A DNA stretch of 64,000 bases from an uncultured Enterocloster sp. (lineage in GTDB: Bacteria > Bacillota > Clostridia > Lachnospirales > Lachnospiraceae). The notes under the pieces are model-generated. The model had not been told where the DNA came from, did no database searches, and was given only the letters and a program-made list of their open reading frames with translations. Both the position numbers and the translations under genes were made by a program. Of this stretch, positions 60,433 to 64,000 are shown piece by piece (within the stretch, counting starts at the first letter, position 1; each line of letters begins with the position of its first letter). The stretch is from positions 1-64,000 of the forward strand of contig CALWRY010000002.1 of NCBI GenBank assembly GCA_944384065.1, given 5' to 3'.

Positions 60433-60505
60433 CTCTGCGTGCGGATGAGTAGTAACCGTGTTCCTTCGCTATAGATATTATAGACAGTTTCCGGGCGAAG
60501 TACAA
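60433..60505 (-). promoter_or_regulatory. Promoter of the AAA-ATPase gene, with a solo element end (G)
   Basis: On the minus strand TTGTAC (60505-60500) and TATAAT (60482-60477) are 17 bp apart. In its leader GGTTACTACTCATCCGCACG (read reversed from about 60438-60457) matches the outer arm of copy B (GTCACTACTCAGCCGTGC) closely. This is a single arm without its partner. Confidence 0.6.
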
Positions 60506-60784
60506 GGAGATTTGACGAGAAGAGGGAATGGGAAAGGAAACGGTGAGATAAGAGGGGGATGAGGCGAGAGGTGTGGAAATAATAAGAGGATTGTAGAAGT
60601 TATTTATAGGAATTATTCGCTAATTCAGTTTTTTGCGAATAGATGACGGGAGTGTCCGGGGCGGTTTTGTACTGGAAATTAGCTCGGTTCTAATCGACTC
60701 GGTGAACTTCGAATTAGTGGTTGCTGCACTTCTCTCACTATGCTGTACTTAATGCAGAAGAAATGAATGGAGGCAATCCAGAGA
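60506..60784. other. Intergenic stretch without recognised features
   Basis: This lies between the AAA-ATPase promoter and the decayed ATPase gene. It holds an AT-rich centre with TTATTTATAGGAATTATTCGC and no open frame, hairpin or repeat I could support. An inverted pair TTAGCTC / GAATTAG near 60682 and 60713 is too weak to name. Confidence 0.5.
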
Positions 60785-61455
60785 ATGAAATTTTATGGAC
60801 GGGAAACCCAGCGAGGGGATCTTCACTGCATGCTGAAACGGAGTGAGCTTCAGGCCGGGCAGATCTGACCATTGATCTGAAACCGAGGGACTACTATGAG
60901 TCGGCTATGTTCTATCCCTCGTTTTCTGATGAGGACAAAGTGCGCTTCTACAGCGTATTTTTTTGATGGAGGGGAGGGGAATTCCCTATTATAATAGGCT
61001 GATTGATAGAGGCTTGTCTGTCCGGGAGAACATCCAGGAGCTGATTGCGTCCACGGGGATCAGGCTGGAAAATGAAGTCTCTATGTATCTAGAGTCAGAG
61101 ATTTCTAAAATTATCAATACAAATAAAGCGTTTGAAGCGTTTGATCCGCATGGAGGTTGTTCGGAGGGAAGCTCTTATCAATGACCAAAAGAAAGACAGG
61201 ATATTATATCACTGATAATTTGTCGCTGTTTTACTACAGGTATATCTTCCGCTTCTCATCTCAGATGAACGTCATGGAGCCAGATACATTTTATGATCGT
61301 TATATCAGCGGAGATTTTGAATTCCAGTATGTCCCCCATGCGTTTGAGGAGCTCTGCAGACAGTACCTGATCCGCTGGAGCCGGGCAGGCCTAATCCCGG
61401 AGCCTTTTGAAAAAATCGGCAAATATTATTATGAAAACCCGGTAATCCGAGAGAG
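60785..61455 (+). pseudogene. Decayed DUF234-type ATP-binding protein
   Basis: Pieces in three frames read as one broken gene. MKFYGRETQRGDLHCMLKR at 60785 is the usual N-terminus and stops soon after. Then comes DYYESAMFYPSFSDEDKVRF near 60888, then after a frameshift YYNRLIDRGLSVRENIQELI from about 60987. A final part near 61198 reads YYITDNLSLFYYRYIFRFSS, EFQYVPHAFEELCRQYLIRW and PEPFEKIGKYYYENP. The Walker region is absent, so a large internal deletion has occurred besides the frameshifts. The right end joins the IS256 remnant near 61450. Confidence 0.75.
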
Positions 61456-62111
61456 CGGGGACTTTCCTTCCAGCGTAAGGTCGAGGATAGCGTAGGCGGC
61501 AAGGTTGCGGCTCACCCCGTCCTCCCGTACAGAGTAATGGACTGCGTCGATGTAGACCACAGGGTAAACATCTTCCAGCGGCCGGTTTTGCCAACCCTCA
61601 ATCTGTGGCGGTATCTTGTTTGTTACATCCGAGATAAAACCTTCCGAAGCCTCAAAGCCATAGATATCCATCAAGGTATCCGAGATCTGTCTGGTCGTTA
61701 TAGCTTTTGCGTACATGGAGATAATCTTCCGGTCGATGCCGGAAATATCTTTCTGGCGTTTTTTACCACCTGTGGCTCAAACGTGGACTTCCTGTCCTGA
61801 GGTACCTAGATCTCCATGCTCCCGAAGCTGCTGTTGACCCGCTTGGGCTTGTAGTCGTTGCGGTAGTCATCCGAATTCGACCGTTCCGATTTGCCATAGC
61901 CGAGATGCCCATCCATTTCCGCCTCCATCATCTCCTTAATGGTGCTTCCCAGCAGGTTTTTAAGGGCCTCATGGATATCCTGAGCAGTCTGGAAATCATA
62001 CTCATCCAGGAGTTGGCGGACAATGTTGCGCTTTCCCTCCGTCATGACTACTTTGTGTACGGACTGCTTTTCTCTTCTTGCCATAATAATAGGCTTCCTT
62101 ATAATGCCCAT
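61456..62111 (-). mobile_element. IS256-family transposase remnant
   Basis: Read leftward from ATG 62084: MARREKQSVHKVVMTEGKRN, then ALKNLLGSTIKEMMEAEMDG, then SSFGSMEI followed by an in-frame TAG. The protein continues with VPQDRKSTFEPQVV. A shift then moves to the frame with KDISGIDRKIISMYAKAITT, DIYGFEASEGFISDVTNKIP and VVYIDAVHYSVREDGVSRNL. The family pattern ends at LDLTLEGK. The C-terminal third, with the last catalytic residue, is missing. The element has one stop, one frameshift and a truncation, so it is inactive. Possible right-end sequence near 62125-62150 was not proven. Confidence 0.8.
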
Positions 62112-62162
62112 TATCGGAACTGAAACCCAAAATCTGTAAATTTCACCCCCGCATTTTTTTCA

Positions 62163-62191
62163 TTGACAACCCACCCCGCCGGTGCTATGCT
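62163..62191 (+). promoter_or_regulatory. Promoter of thiC
   Basis: TTGACA at 62163-62168 is a perfect -35 box, and TATGCT at 62186-62191 lies 17 bp on. Transcription would start near 62198, at the edge of the TPP riboswitch. Confidence 0.7.
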
Positions 62192-62197
62192 AAATCA

Positions 62198-62284
62198 TAA
62201 CAGGGAGCTTGTGGAGCAGGCTGAGAGGAAGTAATCAAACTTCGACCGTTTGTACCTGATTTGGGTAATGCCAACGTAGGGAAA
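62198..62284 (+). ncRNA. TPP (THI-box) riboswitch
   Basis: The conserved aptamer parts are visible: GGAGC near 62203, GGCTGAGAGG at 62219-62228, GACCGTTTGTACCTGATTTG at 62244-62263, GGTAATGCCAACGTAGGGAA at 62264-62283. These match the THI box (CUGAGA, ACCUGAU, GGNUAAUGCCNGCGUAGGGA). It binds thiamine pyrophosphate and controls the thiC-thiW genes. A terminator hairpin follows 28 bases later, so control is probably by transcription termination. Confidence 0.95.
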
Positions 62285-62311
62285 TATGGATCGTAATTGT
62301 ATGCGTATGTT

Positions 62312-62340
62312 ATCCATGCCCTGCGGGGCATGGATTTTTT
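62312..62340 (+). terminator. Riboswitch-controlled intrinsic terminator
   Basis: ATCCATGCCC (62312-62321) pairs with GGGCATGGAT (62326-62335) around a 4-nt loop, followed by a run of six T. It is the expression platform of the TPP riboswitch ahead of thiC. Confidence 0.9.
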
Positions 62341-62426
62341 GCAGTGCGCCCGACGGCATCGGATCGAACGCTTTGCATTCGCCCCGCTTCGCTGAATTTC
62401 TATTTTCCAAGAAAAAGGAGGAGACT

Positions 62427-63734
62427 ATGGAGTACACAACACAGATGGACGCCGCCAGAAAGGGAATCCTCACCGAGGAACTAAAGAAGGTGGCCGGGAA
62501 GGAGCAGTTTGACCCGGAGAAGCTCAGGGAGCTGGTGGCCCAGGGAAAGGTGGCCATACCGGCTAATAAGAACCACAAATGTCTGGAGCCCAACGGCATC
62601 GGTTCCATGTTAAAGACAAAGATCAACGTAAATCTGGGCACCTCCAGGGACTGCAAGGACCTGGACATGGAGCTTGAGAAGGTAAATGACGCGGTCAAAA
62701 TGGGCGCGGAGTCCATTATGGATCTGAGTTCCTGGGGGGACACGCAGAAGTTTCGCCGCAAGCTCACCGCGGAGTGCCCGGCCATCATCGGCACGGTGCC
62801 CATTTACGACGCGGTGGTGTATTACCACAAGCCCCTGAAGGAGATCACCTCCGAGGAGTGGATCCGCATTGTGGAAATGCATGCGGAGGACGGTGTGGAC
62901 TTCCAGACCATTCACGTGGGCATCAACCGCCAGACCGCAGACCGGTTCAAGAGGGCGAAGCGCCTGACCAATATCGTGTCCCGGGGCGGATCCATCATCT
63001 TCGCCTGGATGGAGATGACCGGGCAGGAGAACCCCTTCTATGAGCATTTTGACCGGATTCTGGACATCTGCCAGAAGTACGACGTGACTTTAAGTTTGGG
63101 AGACGCCTGCCGTCCGGGATGCATCGCGGACGCCACGGACATTTCCCAGATTGAGGAGCTGGTGACCTTGGGCGAGCTGACCCGCAGGGCCTGGGAGAAG
63201 AATGTGCAGGTGATTATCGAGGGGCCGGGCCACATGCCCTTAAACCAGATCGCCGCCAACATGCAGATCCAGCAGACCATCTGCCAGGGCGCGCCCTTCT
63301 ACGTGCTGGGGCCCCTGGTTACGGATGTGGCCCCCGGCTACGACCACATCACGGCGGCCATCGGCGGCGCCATCGCGGCAGCCAACGGTGCCTCCTTCCT
63401 GTGCTACGTGACCCCGGCGGAGCATCTGCGCCTGCCGGACGTGGACGATGTGAGGGAGGGAATTATTGCCTCCAAGATCGCGGCCCATGCGGCGGATATC
63501 GCCAAGGGCATAAAGGGCGCTGCGGACTGGGATCGGGAGATGAGTACAGCCAGAAAGAAACTGGACTGGGAGAAGATGTTCGACCTCTCCATTGACCCGG
63601 AGAAGGCCCGCCGCTACCGCGCCTCCGCCAAGCCGGAGAAGGAGGACACCTGCTCCATGTGCGGGAATTTCTGCGCGGTGAAAAATATGAACCGGATCCT
63701 TGACGGCGAGATCGTCAGCATCTACGACGAGTGA
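62427..63734 (+). CDS. thiC: Phosphomethylpyrimidine synthase ThiC
   Basis: A 435-residue radical-SAM enzyme that converts AIR to HMP-phosphate for thiamine. Blocks: KIN-like [40 protein letters not shown]-like [56 protein letters not shown] and [20 protein letters not shown]. The C-terminal cluster motif CSMCGNFC has Cys residues with C-x2-C-x4-C spacing. ATG 62427 has AAAAAGGAGGAG ahead. Longer frames upstream run through the terminator. The length is somewhat shorter than proteobacterial ThiC but normal for clostridia. Confidence 0.97.
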   Translation: MEYTTQMDAARKGILTEELKKVAGKEQFDPEKLRELVAQGKVAIPANKNHKCLEPNGIGSMLKTKINVNLGTSRDCKDLDMELEKVNDAVKMGAESIMDLSSWGDTQKFRRKLTAECPAIIGTVPIYDAVVYYHKPLKEITSEEWIRIVEMHAEDGVDFQTIHVGINRQTADRFKRAKRLTNIVSRGGSIIFAWMEMTGQENPFYEHFDRILDICQKYDVTLSLGDACRPGCIADATDISQIEELVTLGELTRRAWEKNVQVIIEGPGHMPLNQIAANMQIQQTICQGAPFYVLGPLVTDVAPGYDHITAAIGGAIAAANGASFLCYVTPAEHLRLPDVDDVREGIIASKIAAHAADIAKGIKGAADWDREMSTARKKLDWEKMFDLSIDPEKARRYRASAKPEKEDTCSMCGNFCAVKNMNRILDGEIVSIYDE

Positions 63735-63789
63735 TATAGGCAGATGCGTGAAAAAAGCATTTGTGATAAGTGACAGGAGGCGTTTGACA

Positions 63790-64000
63790 ATGAAAATGAA
63801 TATGAAGAAGCTGGCGGTGGCTGCCATGCTGACGGCGGTGGCGGTGGCGCTGTCCACATTTTCCATCCCTATCGGGGCATCCAAGTGCTTTCCCATCCAG
63901 CATTTGTGCAATGTGATTGCGGGCGTGTTCTTAGGGCCCTGGTACGGCGTGGCCATGGCCTTCTGCACCTCCTTAATCCGCAACCTGATGGGGACGGGAA
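63790..64000 (+). CDS. thiW: ThiW-type ECF transporter substrate-binding subunit (partial)
   Basis: The gene runs off the right edge after 70 residues. MKMNMKKLAVAAMLTAVAVA and the segment FSIPIGASKCFPIQHLCNV with AGVFLGPWYGVAMAFCTSLI are typical of ThiW, the predicted S component for the thiazole precursor of thiamine. GASKCFP-QH is specific to this group. AGGAGG lies 9 bases ahead of ATG 63790. It follows thiC by 55 bases and shares its TPP-riboswitch control. The A and T components are not in the window. Confidence 0.9.
   Translation, partial: MKMNMKKLAVAAMLTAVAVALSTFSIPIGASKCFPIQHLCNVIAGVFLGPWYGVAMAFCTSLIRNLMGTG

Noticed and set aside
62286..62426. Extended start of ThiC at 62286
   Set aside because: The extra codons run through the riboswitch terminator. 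ATG 62427 has a strong ribosome-binding site and the right N-terminus.

Overview
The window looks like a chromosomal segment from a Gram-positive, anaerobic Lachnospiraceae-type clostridium. Reasons: the Firmicutes gene order gdpP-rplI-dnaB, strong AGGAGG ribosome-binding sites, -35/-10 boxes spaced close to 17 bp, lipoproteins with Gram-positive signal peptides, a clostridial-type Tad pilus cluster with DUF5702 and DUF6382/FHA proteins, and a ThiW-type transporter. Most of the DNA is GC-rich. The restriction-modification island (7298-11063) and the end of the 35.2-36.6 kb region are visibly AT-rich. No tRNA, rRNA or CRISPR array was seen.

Layout. 1-3.1 kb: end of a short-chain dehydrogenase gene, then an MBOAT/DHHW pair for polymer O-acylation. 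3.1-7.1 kb: gdpP-rplI-dnaB. 7.3-11.1 kb: an AT-rich island with a regulator, a C5-cytosine methyltransferase, a PmeII-like restriction enzyme, a DUF6602 protein and a Vsr endonuclease. 11.2-18 kb: a MerR-like regulator, a 35-bp tandem repeat tract, an NlpC/P60 lipoprotein, a two-component system and an APH-like kinase. 18.2-22.5 kb: glycogen branching enzyme, a GH13 enzyme, DUF2508 and an ArsR regulator. 22.5-32.9 kb: a long Tad/Flp pilus operon with two prepilin peptidases. 33-38 kb: HIT protein, sigma factor, an inverted murG, a DUF4367 anti-sigma-like protein, a DUF6147-like secreted protein, a TSCPD protein and mtnN. 38-41.3 kb: an orphan membrane protein, pgi and tatD. 41.3-49.6 kb: an AraC-controlled alpha-galactoside locus (ABC transporter, GH36 alpha-galactosidase, amylosucrase-like GH13). 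49.6-54.7 kb: a cysteine/C-S compound catabolism cluster (XRE regulator, MalY/PatB-type lyase, DAACS transporter, Grx-like protein, CyuA-type desulfidase). 54.8-55.1 kb: a type I toxin/antitoxin-like locus. 55.3-58.6 kb: rsmA, an oleate-hydratase-family protein and a zinc-ribbon protein. 58.7-62.1 kb: an AAA/PD-(D/E)XK protein, a decayed DUF234 ATPase and an IS256-type remnant. 62.1-64 kb: TPP riboswitch, terminator, thiC and the start of thiW.

How the genes work together. The alpha-galactoside locus imports raffinose-type sugars, removes galactose and may hand sucrose to an amylosucrase-like enzyme. That enzyme could feed alpha-glucan to the glgB region. The 50-54.7 kb cluster forms a plausible route for uptake and desulfuration of cysteine or cystine. 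The Tad cluster contains all the cytoplasmic and membrane parts of a Gram-positive Flp pilus.

The most unusual item is a family of large intergenic folding elements. Two near-complete copies (315-469 and 18087-18252) have the same cloverleaf: an outer stem enclosing three hairpins, with shared arm and loop sequences, in opposite orientations. Relatives or single ends lie near 11973, 21996, 47699, 55242 and 60433. I cannot match the family to a named one.
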